From positions 7,068,001 through 7,132,000 of the forward strand of contig NZ_CP109104.1 in the NCBI RefSeq assembly GCF_035917675.1: 64,000 bases of DNA. The letters run 5' to 3'. The stretch is from Streptomyces sp. NBC_01775 (GTDB taxonomy: Bacteria; Actinomycetota; Actinomycetes; Streptomycetales; Streptomycetaceae). A model generated the notes under the pieces. It had not been told where the DNA came from and ran no database searches. It was given only the letters and a program-made list of their open reading frames with translations. Both the position numbers and the translations under genes were made by a program. Position 1 is the stretch's first letter; each line of letters starts with the position of its first letter. Shown here in pieces: positions 51,946 through 60,857 of this stretch.

Positions 51946-54365
51946 TCAGTCTGGCGACCGTGCGTGAGCGGTGGGCCTCCTTCCTGGGCTCGTTCGTGGC
52001 TGTCGCGCTGGGCGTCGCCGTTGTGACGATGAGCGCGCTGATCCTGCTGTCCGGTGGCACTGGCGTGCCCGAACGCCTCGCAGGCGCACCCGTGTTGGTG
52101 CGCGCTCCGGCGGGGGAGCAGGCAGGGGCGCAGTTCGCGGAGAACCCGCCCTGGGCACCCACACGCGCCAAGGAACTGCGGCAGAAGCTGGCCGGGCTGC
52201 CCGGCGTACGCTCAGCCGTCGCCGACCGGTCCTTCTATGCCCAACTGCCAGGCATCAAGCAGGGCGCGGGCGAACGGCAGGGCCACGGATGGTCCTCGGC
52301 CGCGCTCGCCTCCTACGGACTGCACGAGGGCCAGGAACCCTCGGCGCGCGACGACATCGTCCTGGACCGTGCCCTCGGTCACGGCCCTGGCGACCGCATC
52401 ACCGTGCTCACCGCCGGCGGCCCCCAGCGCTTCACCGTATCGGGCACGCTGAAGGGGCCCGGCTATTACGTCACCGATGCCTGCGCCACTGACCTGACCG
52501 GCGGGATACGCGTCATCGGCCTCACCCTGGAGCAGGGCGCCTCAGCCCCGGCCGTCGCATCCGCTGCCGAGCGGGCCGTGAGCGCCGCAGGAGGTGGGGG
52601 AGAGGTACTCATCGGCGAGGACCGCGACAAACTGGCGCCCCGGCAGGATGAGATGACCCGCTGGATCGGCGCCCAGGTCCTCACCGCCATGGCCGCGCTG
52701 TCCGCCTTCGTGACCGTCTTCATCGTCTCCTCGGCCTTCGCGTTCACAGTGGCGCAGCGCCGCAGGGAGTTCGGGCTGCTGCGCACCATCGGAGCAACTC
52801 CGAAACAACTGCGCCGGATGGTCTGCGCGGAGGCGCTGACGGTGGGCGCGCTCGGCGCTGCGGTTGGTGCGCTCGCCGGACTGGCGCTCGCGCCCTCGGC
52901 CGCTCGGGTACTGGTGGACGCGGGCCTCCAGCCGGACGGCTTCGCCGTGCAGGCCCGATGGTGGGTGCCGTGCGTGGCGCTCCTGCTGGGTGCCGCCGTC
53001 GCGCTGGCCGGAGCGTGGTCGGCGTCGCGGCGTGCGGCGCGAGTGGCGCCTCTGGAAGCGATGCGGGAGGCCGCTGTTGACGAGCGGCCCATGACCCGCA
53101 GACGGTGGATCTCCGGGCTGGCAGCGATCACGGCCGGGGTGGGCTGCGCCGTGGGCACGGCTTTCTCGGGCAGCGACACGATGGTGCTGCTCGGTCTGGG
53201 CACAGCGATGGGCCTGACCACCGGGCTCACCCTGCTCATTCCGGCGCTGGTGCGCCCCGTCGTCGGGGCGCTCGCCCGCCCACTGGGCAGCCGCAAAGGG
53301 GCGACGGCACTGCTGGTGCGGGAGAACATGCGCACCGCTGTCCGCCGCACCTCCGCCACCATCGCGCCGGTGCTGGCCACCGTCACCTTCGCCGTGCTGA
53401 TCACCAGCACGGTACAGACGACGGAAACCGCGGACACCGACCGGCAGGCGGCTTCCGTCCACGCGAGCGCCGCACTCGCACCGCAGGGCACCCCGGGGCT
53501 TACCGACGCGGCGACCGCCGGGTCGGGGCTTCAGGAGAACGCGCTGCTGTCCACCACGGTCTACGGCGGCAGCCGGCGGTCTCCGCTCACCGCGGCAGGT
53601 GTCTCCTCCGGTTTCCAGCGGCTCTACGGCCACCCGGCGCCGCACGCCGGCACCGTCGTGGTGACCAAGGCCGTCGCCGCCGCGCACGGGTGGAGCCAGG
53701 GGCACAGAGCGGTGCTCACCTTCGAGGACGGCCGCAGGGAGCGGCTGCGCGTGGCGGCGGTGTTGAGCGACGAGGCAGTGCCCTACCAACTGGTTCTCCC
53801 GCGCGCACTGGTCCGCACCCACGACCCCTCGGCGCTCGCGGACGTGGCCTACCGCACCACCGGGGACACACCGGTGCGCCCGGTGGGCGGGCTGGGGGCA
53901 CACGAGGTCCGGGTGGAGACCTACGCCGCCTCGGCAGAAGCGGAGGAAGACCGGCTGGTGTGGATCTTCACACTGATGCTGGTCGCCATGACGGCCGGAT
54001 ACACCGCGATAGCTGTGGCCTCCACGCTGCTGACAGCCACGGCTGACCGGGCCGGTGATCTGCGGATCCTCCGGCTGTCAGGGGCCACCTCCCGGCAGGT
54101 GCTGAGGGCCGTGGCCGGGGAGACGGTCTGTGCGGTGGTGCTGGGTGCGGTGCTGGGGATGGTGGTGGTCATACCTGCCTTGCTGGGGATGGTTCAGGGG
54201 TTGCGCGAGAACCTGGGCGTACCAGTTGAGGCCACGGTGGCCTGGCCCTGGGTGGTCGGCGCCGTGGGTGGGTGCCTGGTGCTGGGCCTGGCCGCGAGTG
54301 TTCTTCCCGCCCACACCCTGCTGAGGGGGCCGGCCGGGAGGAGACGCTCGGCCCGCGTCGGCTAG
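51942..54365 (+). CDS. FtsX-like ABC exporter permease (two FtsX domains)
   Basis: 807 residues, ten-span layout of two fused FtsX modules. First: N-terminal span WASFLGSFVAVALGVAVVTMSAL, extracytoplasmic domain, then FIVSSAFAFTVAQRRREFGLLRTIGATPKQLRRMVCAEAL. Second: KGATALLVRENMRTAVRRTSATIAPVL to DLRILRLSGATSRQVLRAVAGE. LLRTIGAT and LRLSGAT are the characteristic coupling segments. Such permeases with MacB-like ATPases and NarL-type kinases often serve antibiotic or envelope-stress defence; the ligand here is unknown. Confidence 0.92.
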   Translation: MISLATVRERWASFLGSFVAVALGVAVVTMSALILLSGGTGVPERLAGAPVLVRAPAGEQAGAQFAENPPWAPTRAKELRQKLAGLPGVRSAVADRSFYAQLPGIKQGAGERQGHGWSSAALASYGLHEGQEPSARDDIVLDRALGHGPGDRITVLTAGGPQRFTVSGTLKGPGYYVTDACATDLTGGIRVIGLTLEQGASAPAVASAAERAVSAAGGGGEVLIGEDRDKLAPRQDEMTRWIGAQVLTAMAALSAFVTVFIVSSAFAFTVAQRRREFGLLRTIGATPKQLRRMVCAEALTVGALGAAVGALAGLALAPSAARVLVDAGLQPDGFAVQARWWVPCVALLLGAAVALAGAWSASRRAARVAPLEAMREAAVDERPMTRRRWISGLAAITAGVGCAVGTAFSGSDTMVLLGLGTAMGLTTGLTLLIPALVRPVVGALARPLGSRKGATALLVRENMRTAVRRTSATIAPVLATVTFAVLITSTVQTTETADTDRQAASVHASAALAPQGTPGLTDAATAGSGLQENALLSTTVYGGSRRSPLTAAGVSSGFQRLYGHPAPHAGTVVVTKAVAAAHGWSQGHRAVLTFEDGRRERLRVAAVLSDEAVPYQLVLPRALVRTHDPSALADVAYRTTGDTPVRPVGGLGAHEVRVETYAASAEAEEDRLVWIFTLMLVAMTAGYTAIAVASTLLTATADRAGDLRILRLSGATSRQVLRAVAGETVCAVVLGAVLGMVVVIPALLGMVQGLRENLGVPVEATVAWPWVVGAVGGCLVLGLAASVLPAHTLLRGPAGRRRSARVG

Positions 54366-54436
54366 CGCGTGATGATCCGGCTCGGGCCCGGCTCCTGTTC
54401 GGATGGGGCGTTTTCGGGGCGGGGTAGGTTGAATGG

Positions 54437-55453
54437 GTGAGCGAGAGTATGGAGCGTCTGAAGGCGGACTGCGAGCGGTGTACGGGGCTGTGCTGCGTGG
54501 CGTTGCCCTTCACCGCCTCAGTGGACTTCGCCGTGAACAAGCCTGCGGACCGGCCCTGCGCGAACCTGACCGCGGACCACCGTTGCGGGATCCACTCCCG
54601 GCTGCGGGAGAGCGGATTCCAGGGGTGCACCGTCTTCGACTGCTACGGCGCGGGTCAACGGCTCACCCAGCGTGCCGACCTCGCACCGGGCCCGGAGATG
54701 TTCGCGGTCTTCCGGGTGACGCGCCAGCTGCATGAGCTCCTCTGGCTCCTCACCGAGGCTTCCGAGCAGGGGCGGCACGGGCAGGCTGACGACCACGACC
54801 ACGCCCCGCGCCGCCGCCCGCACCACCGGGACGACCTGGCGGCACCGTACGGGGAGGCCGCCGAGGAGGCCGGGGCGCTGCGGGAGGAGATCGACGCGCT
54901 GGTCGACGGGAGCGCGGACGCGCTGCGTGCCACCGATGTGGACGCGCTGCGTGCGCGGGCCGGGGTGGTGCTGGAGGCGGTCAGTGAGCGGGTGCGGGCA
55001 CCGTTCAAGGGGCGGGATCTGCGGCGGGCCGACCTGATGGGCAGCCGGATGAAGGGCGCCCGGCTGCGTGGGGCCTCTCTGCGCGGCGCGCTGCTGATCG
55101 CCGCCGATCTCAGGGGCGCGGATCTGCGAACGGCTGACCTGCTGGGCGCGGATCTGCGGGATACAGATCTGCGCGGTGCCGACCTCACCGGCTGCCTTTT
55201 CCTGACGCAGCCGCAACTGTCCGCTGCGCGCGGTGACTCCACCACTGTGTTGCCCGCCAGGCTCACCCGGCCCGATCACTGGCCCGTCCGTCACTCGGCC
55301 GGGCAGCATGAGCCCGTGCAGCACATGGGTGGGCAGCGGCGCGGGAAGGCCACCCAGGGTGATGGCGGCGGCGGGAGGAGCGGCAGTGATCGCAGCGGGC
55401 TCACAGGACGCGGCGGGCGCGGGCGAGGAGGGCGCGGGCGCGCGGGGCACTGA
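54437..55453 (+). CDS. Cys-rich (YkgJ-like) and pentapeptide-repeat protein
   Basis: 338 residues. The N-terminal ~85 carry a cysteine cluster CERCTGLCC, CANL, CGIH, CTVFDC typical of metal or Fe-S binding YkgJ/CxxCxxxCC-type domains. A helical His-rich stretch (ADDHDHAPRRRPHHRDD) follows, then residues ~195-260 are eight or more pentapeptide repeats A(D/N)LRG (RDLRRADLMGSRMKGARLRGASLRG, ADLRGADLRTADLLGADLRDTDLRGADL) forming a right-handed quadrilateral helix. The last ~60 residues are Gly/Arg/Ser-rich. Function unknown; similar proteins occur across Streptomyces. GTG start. Confidence 0.8.
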   Translation: MSESMERLKADCERCTGLCCVALPFTASVDFAVNKPADRPCANLTADHRCGIHSRLRESGFQGCTVFDCYGAGQRLTQRADLAPGPEMFAVFRVTRQLHELLWLLTEASEQGRHGQADDHDHAPRRRPHHRDDLAAPYGEAAEEAGALREEIDALVDGSADALRATDVDALRARAGVVLEAVSERVRAPFKGRDLRRADLMGSRMKGARLRGASLRGALLIAADLRGADLRTADLLGADLRDTDLRGADLTGCLFLTQPQLSAARGDSTTVLPARLTRPDHWPVRHSAGQHEPVQHMGGQRRGKATQGDGGGGRSGSDRSGLTGRGGRGRGGRGRAGH

Positions 55454-55772
55454 ACACCCCGAGCGGCCAGCCCCGGATAGCCGGGCCGAGGGGGTGGCCC
55501 CTCGTTCGGGCCCGAGCGGGACGAGTCCGGGTGCGGACATGGTCCCGGGTGCGGGTGCGGGCACGACCTCTGCTCCGGCGTCGCCCCCGTCCCCATCGTC
55601 ATTGCCGTCCCCGTCCCCGTCCCCGACTCCACTTCTGCTCCCACCCCCGACCCCACCCCCGTCTGCCTGCCCGTCCGTATCCCCGCTCCCGGCCCCATCG
55701 CAGGCGCCGGTGCCAGGCTCGGCGGCGGCTTCGGGTGTCGGGGCTGGGGGGCGGGATCGGCATGGGTTGGAG
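55454..55772 (+). repeat. Low-complexity CCCCGT-type repeat region before the TPR gene
   Basis: C-rich hexanucleotide-like repeats (CCCCGTCCCCGTCCCCGAC and relatives) occupy about 55580-55690. The frame of the TPR gene is open through here and would encode Pro/Ser repeats, so an N-terminal extension cannot be excluded. Otherwise nothing is recognised. Confidence 0.65.
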
Positions 55773-57179
55773 ATGAGTTGTGGAGGCGGGGAGAGCGAGG
55801 CGGTCCGGCTCTATGAGGGGGCCGTCGATTCGCTGCTGTTCTTCCGGGGTGATGTTGCCGAATCCGTACGTGCGTTGCGCGAAGTGGCACCGTGCGGCCC
55901 GATGGGGCATGCGTTTGCGGCCTATCTGGGGCTGTTGGGCACGGAGGCTTCGCAGGTGGCCGTGGCGCGGGAGGAGTTCGCGCGATTTCGGGCCGGAGCC
56001 GAGCAGAGCGCGTTCACCGCGCGCGAGCGGGCCCATCTCCAGGTGGCATCGGTGTGGCTCGCGGGGGACATCGAGCGTGCCGGGGCGCTGCTGCGGGAGC
56101 TGTCGGTCTCCTGGCCGCGAGATACCCTCGCGCTCGCTGTCGGACACCAGATCGACTTCTTCACCGGGAACGCGGGCTCGCTGCGCGACCGCATCGCCGG
56201 TGCCCTGTCCGTGTGGGACGAGGAGGACCCGCACTACGGGCCGCTGCTGGGCATGTTCGGGTTCGGGCTGGAGGAGTCGGGGCAGTACGCGCGGGCCGAG
56301 CAGGTGGCGCTGTCCGCCGTCGCCCGGAACGCCGGGGACGTGTGGGGCGTCCACGCCGTCGTGCACGCGTTGGAGATGCAAGGGCGGTTCGCCGAAGGGA
56401 TCGGCTATCTCGACGCCCGCACCGAGGACTGGGGCGCGGGCAACATGATGGCGGTGCACAACTGGTGGCACTACGCCCTCTACGCGCTGGAGGCCGGGGA
56501 CCCTGCCCGTGCGCTGGAGATCTATGACGCGAGCCTCCATCACGCCGGCTCCGATGGGCTGGCCCTCGAACTGCTGGACGCGGCGGCGCTGTTGTGGCGG
56601 TTGCATCTCGATGGGGCGCACGAGGCCATCGGGACGCGGTGGGGTCCGCTGGCCGACGCGTGGGCCGCGCGCGGCGACGGTCCGCACTACGCCTTCAACG
56701 ACACCCACGCCGTTATGGCCTACCTCGGCGCGGGGCGGCTGCGCGAGGCTGAGGCACTGGTCGCCGAGCGCACCGAGTGGGCGGCCCGGCCCTGGTCGGG
56801 TGTCACCAACCACACCATGACCGGGGAGATCGGGTTGCCGGTGTGCCGGGCGCTGATCGCGTTCGCGCAGGGGCGGTACGGGCGTGCCGTTGACCTGCTG
56901 TTGCCGCTGCGTCACCGGCTTCAGTCGTTCGGCGGCAGCCACGCCCAGCGGGATGTCGTACAGCGCACCCTGGTTGAGGCGTCGCTGCGCGCCAAGCGGT
57001 TCGCGCTGGCCCGCATGCTGCTCAGTGAACGGCTGCACCTGCGACCCAGCAGCCCCTACAACTGGCTCGGTCAGGCCCGGCTGGCGGACGAGTTGGGTGA
57101 GGCCGCCGTCGCGGAGACGGCGCGTAAGAAGGCGGTGACCCTGGCGGCGCCGGGGCTCAGCGCCCTCGCCCTGCGGTAG
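55773..57179 (+). CDS. TTC38-like tetratricopeptide-repeat protein
   Basis: 468 residues, all helical. Segments match the TTC38 family: ESEAVRLYEGAVDSLLFFRGDV at the N-terminus, DEEDPHYGPLLGMFGFGLEESGQYARAEQVALSAV, VWGVHAVVHALEMQGRFAEGIGYLDAR and MMAVHNWWHYALYALEAGDPARALEIYD, with the conserved His-Asn-Trp-Trp-His. No enzymatic role is established. The open frame extends upstream through a repeat region; ATG 55773 gives the family's normal ~460-residue length. Not obviously linked to its neighbours. Confidence 0.82.
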   Translation: MSCGGGESEAVRLYEGAVDSLLFFRGDVAESVRALREVAPCGPMGHAFAAYLGLLGTEASQVAVAREEFARFRAGAEQSAFTARERAHLQVASVWLAGDIERAGALLRELSVSWPRDTLALAVGHQIDFFTGNAGSLRDRIAGALSVWDEEDPHYGPLLGMFGFGLEESGQYARAEQVALSAVARNAGDVWGVHAVVHALEMQGRFAEGIGYLDARTEDWGAGNMMAVHNWWHYALYALEAGDPARALEIYDASLHHAGSDGLALELLDAAALLWRLHLDGAHEAIGTRWGPLADAWAARGDGPHYAFNDTHAVMAYLGAGRLREAEALVAERTEWAARPWSGVTNHTMTGEIGLPVCRALIAFAQGRYGRAVDLLLPLRHRLQSFGGSHAQRDVVQRTLVEASLRAKRFALARMLLSERLHLRPSSPYNWLGQARLADELGEAAVAETARKKAVTLAAPGLSALALR

Positions 57180-57309
57180 CCTCCCGGCGACCAGCCCCCC
57201 GCAGCAGACCAGCTCTGCGGCAGACCAGCCACCCTGCTCGGGAGTCCCGGCAGACCTATCCCCGTCGTAGGCCGCGCCTTGGCGGGAGACCGCTTCTGGG
57301 CCGGCCGTC
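57180..57309. other. Short intergenic sequence at the left edge of the remnant island
   Basis: Contains nothing recognised except repeated CAGACC motifs. The decayed transposase begins just after. Confidence 0.4.
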
Positions 57310-57800
57310 GGTGTGCCGGAGGCGGTTGATCGACGGGATCCGGCGGCGAGCGCGGAGTGGTGCCCCGCGGAGGGATCGGCCCGCCGAGTACGGACCATGG
57401 CAGACGGTCTACGGGCTGTTCCGCCGCTGGCAGTGGGACGGGACATGGGTTGTGGTGCTGACGGGCTGCAAACCGGGCGGACGTGGCCGGGCTGATCACC
57501 TGGGAGATCAACTCTGCGTAGGCGCGGGATCCGCTGCCCGGTCCCGGGATCCGCTGCACGATCCCGGAGCCGGCCGATCAGGTCGGCCACCACAGACGCC
57601 GAGGAACGGTCGGCGGACGGCCTCCGGCCTCCGGCCTGCGACCTTGCGGGCTACAAGCCCGGCACGCAGTCGAGTGCGTCATCAACCGGTTGAAGCGCAA
57701 CACCGCGCGGTGGCCACCCGGTTCGACAAACTGGCAGCCCGCTTCGAGGTCACCGTCCTCATCCGCCTGCGACCTCCCCAAACAGCCCACCCAGCACATC
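57310..57800 (+). pseudogene. IS5-family transposase remnant
   Basis: An N-terminal half reads RRLIDGIRRRARSGAPRRDR and PAEYGPWQTVYGLFRRWQW (57314-57450), then frame-shifted ADVAGLITWEIN ending in TAG near 57520. After a ~120-bp gap with no homology, C-terminal pieces appear in two frames: HAVECVINRLKR (about 57660-57700) and HRAVATRFDKLAARFEVTVL (57700-57760). The DDE core is lost and several frameshifts are needed to join the parts, so it is dead. Confidence 0.85.
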
Positions 57801-57808
57801 AGCAACTT

Positions 57809-58384
57809 CTAAAGCAAGGCCTGGCGCGCCACGCGGTGGCGGAGGTAGACGACTCTCGAGTTGAAGGTGCGAGTCTCGACGAGTTCGAGATCCACCCGGC
57901 GCTCGCGCTGGGGAAAGAACGGAATGCCACCGCCAACCAGCACCGGGTAGACCATGGCCCGGTACTCGTCGATCAGACCCAGCGCTGCGGCCTCGGCGGC
58001 GAGAGTCGCGCCGCCGATCGCGATGTCGCCCTCCCCCGGCTCGGCTCGCAACCGCTCGATCTCCTCCGCCAGGCCGCCGGAGGCCAGGCGGGCATTGCCC
58101 TGCACCGCCGACAGCGTGGTGGAGAACACCACCTTTGGGAGCGGCTTCCAGAGCGCGGCCCACTCGAGCATTGAGTCGTCGAGCGATGGATCCTGGTCGG
58201 CGGTCTCCCAGTACAGCATCGTCTCGTACAGCCGTCGTCCCAACAGGTGGACGCCGACCTCTCGAATCTCGTCGATCCAGAAGCGAAAGACCTCCTCGTC
58301 GGGCGCCGTCCAGTCGAAGCCGCCGTCCGGCCCGACGATGTAGCCGTCAAGTGAGACGCTCATCGAATAGGCCACGTTGCGCAT
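57809..58384 (-). CDS. RibD C-terminal/dihydrofolate reductase-like protein
   Basis: 191 residues. N-terminal NVAYSMSVSLDGYIVGPDGGFDW and HLLGRRLYETMLYWE, VVFSTTLSAVQGNARLA and DIAIGGATLAAEAAALGLIDEY match the DHFR-like reductase family (RibD_C), with the NADPH-binding IGGA segment near residue 120. Family members reduce varied carbonyl or ring substrates; many are uncharacterised. Intact, monocistronic, and flanked by the IS remnant on its 3' side. GGAGG precedes the ATG. Confidence 0.88.
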   Translation of the reverse strand: MRNVAYSMSVSLDGYIVGPDGGFDWTAPDEEVFRFWIDEIREVGVHLLGRRLYETMLYWETADQDPSLDDSMLEWAALWKPLPKVVFSTTLSAVQGNARLASGGLAEEIERLRAEPGEGDIAIGGATLAAEAAALGLIDEYRAMVYPVLVGGGIPFFPQRERRVDLELVETRTFNSRVVYLRHRVARQALL

Positions 58385-58676
58385 CTGAGGCCCTCCTCGG
58401 TAACGGGTTCGACAGTACGACCGCCGGACGTCGCAGGACTCATCGCGGCTCGCGGGATTCCCTCAGATTTCCCCGCCCCACGCGAAGATCATCACGAAGG
58501 ACGGCGATCTTTCAAAACACGGCCTCTAACTTGAGTTTTAACCTCAGACGACTTGCTCGCCCCGTCTCCGCAGTATCACCTGCCGATCCCGCCCGGCTCA
58601 GGCAGGTGACGAGAGAGTCGAGGCATGGTCGCGCTGGAGCGAGGAGCCGGTCGAACAGAACCCAAGCTTGGAGTCG
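58385..58676. other. Gap carrying the left arm of a long imperfect inverted repeat
   Basis: No gene. Blocks CTTGAGTTTTAACCTCA (58530-58546), CCCGTCTCCG (58561-58570), a 25-bp block at 58591-58615 and CGCTGGAGCGAGGAGCC (58632-58648) reappear, inverted and in mirrored order, at 59750-59949. Confidence 0.8.
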
Positions 58677-59063
58677 TCAGACGAAGAAGGCGTTCATCCC
58701 GGGCACGTCGGAGAGATAGGTCTCGATGCTCGCGATCTTTCCGTCGCGGAGCTGGCAGACAGTGGCCAGGTGTTCGTCCAGCACGGCGCCCTCCCGGCGT
58801 GCGGTGTTGTGCAGGGAGAGCGCCATGTTCTCCCTGCTGACCAGAAGGTGCAGCAGCTCGAAGTTGAGGCCGTACGAGGCGATCTTCTGAGCGCGCGCCA
58901 CCACCGCGTCGGCGCCGTCGGCCGTGCCGGAGATGGTGTTGTCGCCAGGCAGGGTCCAGGTGGCGTCGTCGTGCAGCAGGGCTCGGATGCCGTCCCAGTC
59001 GGCCGAGATGAGGGCCTGGTGGAAGCTGCGACCGAGATCGAGGGGGGCTTGGTTGGTGGACAT
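58677..59063 (-). CDS. SnoaL/NTF2-like protein
   Basis: 128 residues, an NTF2-fold single domain: LGRSFHQALISADWDGIRALLHDDATWTLPG, VVARAQKIASYGLNFELLHLL, and EHLATVCQLRDGKIASIETYLSDVPGMNAFF. SnoaL-like proteins include polyketide cyclases, isomerases and ring-hydrolases as well as binding proteins; no catalytic residues can be assigned here. Divergent from a TetR gene with a shared palindromic operator, so expression is probably induced by a small molecule. Confidence 0.85.
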   Translation of the reverse strand: MSTNQAPLDLGRSFHQALISADWDGIRALLHDDATWTLPGDNTISGTADGADAVVARAQKIASYGLNFELLHLLVSRENMALSLHNTARREGAVLDEHLATVCQLRDGKIASIETYLSDVPGMNAFFV

Positions 59064-59079
59064 GGCATACCCTTCACAT

Positions 59080-59107
59080 CGCTAAAGCGGCGATCTCCGC
59101 TTTAGCG
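59080..59107. promoter_or_regulatory. TetR operator between the NTF2-like and TetR genes
   Basis: CGCTAAAGCGG (59080-59090) and its reverse complement CCGCTTTAGCG (59097-59107) flank CGATCT. It is 16 bp before the NTF2-like start and 54 bp before the regulator start; a further half-site CTAAAGCG lies at 59129-59136. Confidence 0.8.
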
Positions 59108-59161
59108 CGACTGTAGGCACGCGGCACACTAAAGCGCAACTCTTTGCCTTAGAGTGGAGGG

Positions 59162-59740
59162 GTGAACGCTGAAGCATCGACGAAACGGCCCGGAGGTCGC
59201 AGCACCCGCGTCCGCACCGCCGTACACAGTGCCGCGGTCGCGCTGGTGGCCGAGCGCGGCGCCGACCAGGTGACCCTCCCCGCCGTTGCCCAGCGCGCAG
59301 GGGTAAACTCCAGCAGTCTCTACCGGCGTTGGGGCACGGTCGCCGCGCTTCTGGCCGACGTCGCCAAGCACCGCGGCGACGCCGGCGCGCCCCCGCTCGT
59401 CGGCGACCTGCGCACCGACCTGGAGAACCAGGCGGCCTGGACGCTGGCGGAGCTCTCCCTGCCCGGTGGCATCGCGTTCTTCCGCGCCGAGGTCGCGCCT
59501 GACGTCGACGAGCGGCACGACGGACTGCGTGAGTGTCTGCGCAGGGTCAGCGAGCGCTTCCGACCTGTCCTCGACACGGCGCGGGAGCGCGGCGACGCGC
59601 CCCCGCCCCTGGAGCGGGTTCTGGATCGGATCGTTGCCCCGCTTTACTTCCGGGTGGTCTTCTCGATCCCCGGTACGGATGAGGCGTACGTCCGCGACCT
59701 TGTCGCGGAGCTGCTCGGGAAGCTTCAACCTGAGTTGTGA
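59162..59740 (+). CDS. TetR-family transcriptional regulator
   Basis: 192 residues. HTH at residues ~13-55 (RSTRVRTAVHSAAVALVAERGADQVTLPAVAQRAGVNSSSLYRRWGTVAALLADVA). The C-terminal TetR_C_16-like domain includes GDLRTDLENQAAWTLAELSLPGGIAFFRAEV. GTG start with GTGGAGGG just upstream. It very probably represses itself and the divergent NTF2-like gene. The pair sits inside the inverted-repeat arms. Confidence 0.9.
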   Translation: MNAEASTKRPGGRSTRVRTAVHSAAVALVAERGADQVTLPAVAQRAGVNSSSLYRRWGTVAALLADVAKHRGDAGAPPLVGDLRTDLENQAAWTLAELSLPGGIAFFRAEVAPDVDERHDGLRECLRRVSERFRPVLDTARERGDAPPPLERVLDRIVAPLYFRVVFSIPGTDEAYVRDLVAELLGKLQPEL

Positions 59741-59749
59741 ACCTCGCTC

Positions 59750-59949
59750 GGCTCCTCGCTCCAGCGGAACCCGTCCGGAGCCGCACACACCTCGGGCCCG
59801 GAGGAAGAGATTACGGAACACCTGCAGGACAGCCCGACGGCCCCATGCCGTTTCAGAACCTCTCGTCACCTGCCTGAGCCGGGCAGAACCGGCCGTGCAC
59901 ACCACGGAGACGGGGTCGGCAAACCGGCCTGATGAGGTTAAAACTCAAG
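59750..59949. repeat. Right arm of the long imperfect inverted repeat
   Basis: Reverse-complement copies of the left-arm blocks: 59750-59766, 59860-59884 (25 bp perfect), 59905-59915 and 59933-59949. The right arm has about 77 extra bases between its two inner blocks. No gene in 59741-59994. Confidence 0.8.
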
Positions 59950-59994
59950 CTCTAAAGGTTATCCCGTAACAGCTGGTCACGGATGAGATGATCT

Positions 59995-60300
59995 TGATGT
60001 GGCTGGTGTGATCACGGCGTCGGAGCCGTCCTGGACAGCCCCATTCACCGGGCTGAGCCCGCGCTGCCTCGGCAAGCTGGTGGCCGCGGTACGCCGTGAG
60101 GCCACGACCGACGGGGATCGCGGCTGACCCTGGAGCTTCCGCTGGAGGACCGCATCCTGCTGGTGGCGGCGTACTGGCGCACGACCTTGATGATGCGCCA
60201 GCTCGCGCCGTTTTCGGCGTCTCGAAGTCGGCGGCCGACCGGATCATCGACCATCTCGGCCCGCAGCTCGCGCCCTATCACAGGCTCCGGAGTCGTGGGG
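59995..60300 (+). pseudogene. IS5-type (DDE_Tnp_4-like) transposase N-terminal remnant
   Basis: Pieces in three frames: VITASEPSWTAPFTGLSPRC with LGKLVAAVRREATTD (60008-60115), then LTLELPLEDRILLVAAYWRT and TLMMRQLAPF (60124-60210), then FGVSKSAADRIIDHLGPQL (60213-60270). This is the standard N-terminal HTH order of such transposases, broken by at least two frameshifts and cut off before the catalytic domain. An IS fragment, not functional. Confidence 0.8.
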
Positions 60301-60305
60301 GAAGA

Positions 60306-60855
60306 TTAGGAACTTAGTCGTCCGACACGATTCTCACGTGAGACGGCAACAGCTCGGCGCCGGTGAGGGTTACCTCGGACGGGACTTGCAGCCCGCAGCG
60401 AATTCGACTTGGCCAGCGAGCTGACATCCAGCCGCATCAGGGCGTGTGGTTCCTCGGCGTTGGATACGGGAAAGTACAGGGCGTCGTCGTTCAGGTGGGC
60501 AATGACCTCCTCTGCGTAGCGAGTGGTGTCGAATCGGCTCCAGGCATGAACGAGCTCGGTCTGGACACGCGTGTCGAGGAGGCCGCGGTACTGGGCAAGT
60601 ACGGGAATTGCGGCGTCCGTCGCAATACGGATCGCGCAGACGACGGTAAGAAACGCCTCATCGGCCGAGAGCCCTCGGGGCCGGGCAACAGCTCCAGAAT
60701 GAACGGCCCGACGCCGGACAGGGCGCGCGCCTGCTCCCCCGACCGGGGAGGGACCAGTGCCGCAGCTCGCTGCTGTACTGCGCTTCGGACCTCTGGCTCC
60801 AACTCCGTGGCGTGTTCGAGACAGGCCGCAGCCAGCAGGTGTAGTCGATGGCCCT
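60306..60855 (-). pseudogene. NACHT-type STAND NTPase C-terminal fragment, frameshifted
   Basis: Minus-strand reading begins EGHRLHLLAAACLEHATELE then PEVRSAVQQRAAALVPPRSG and GVGPFILELLPGPEG in one frame. It shifts near 60660 to LSADEAFLTVVCAIRIATDA, VLAQYRGLLDTRVQTELVHA and YAEEVIAHLNDDALYFPVSN, and after a second break reads SEVTLTGAELLPSHVRIV. This resembles the region after the NTPase domain, running into leucine-rich repeats, of streptomycete NACHT proteins. The NACHT ATPase itself is missing. The 5' side is fused to an IS701 fragment. Confidence 0.65.
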
Positions 60856-60857
60856 CG

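Noticed and set aside
57310..57800. Calling the transposase pieces an intact IS element
   Set aside because: The catalytic core is missing, several frameshifts are needed, and no terminal inverted repeats were found around it.
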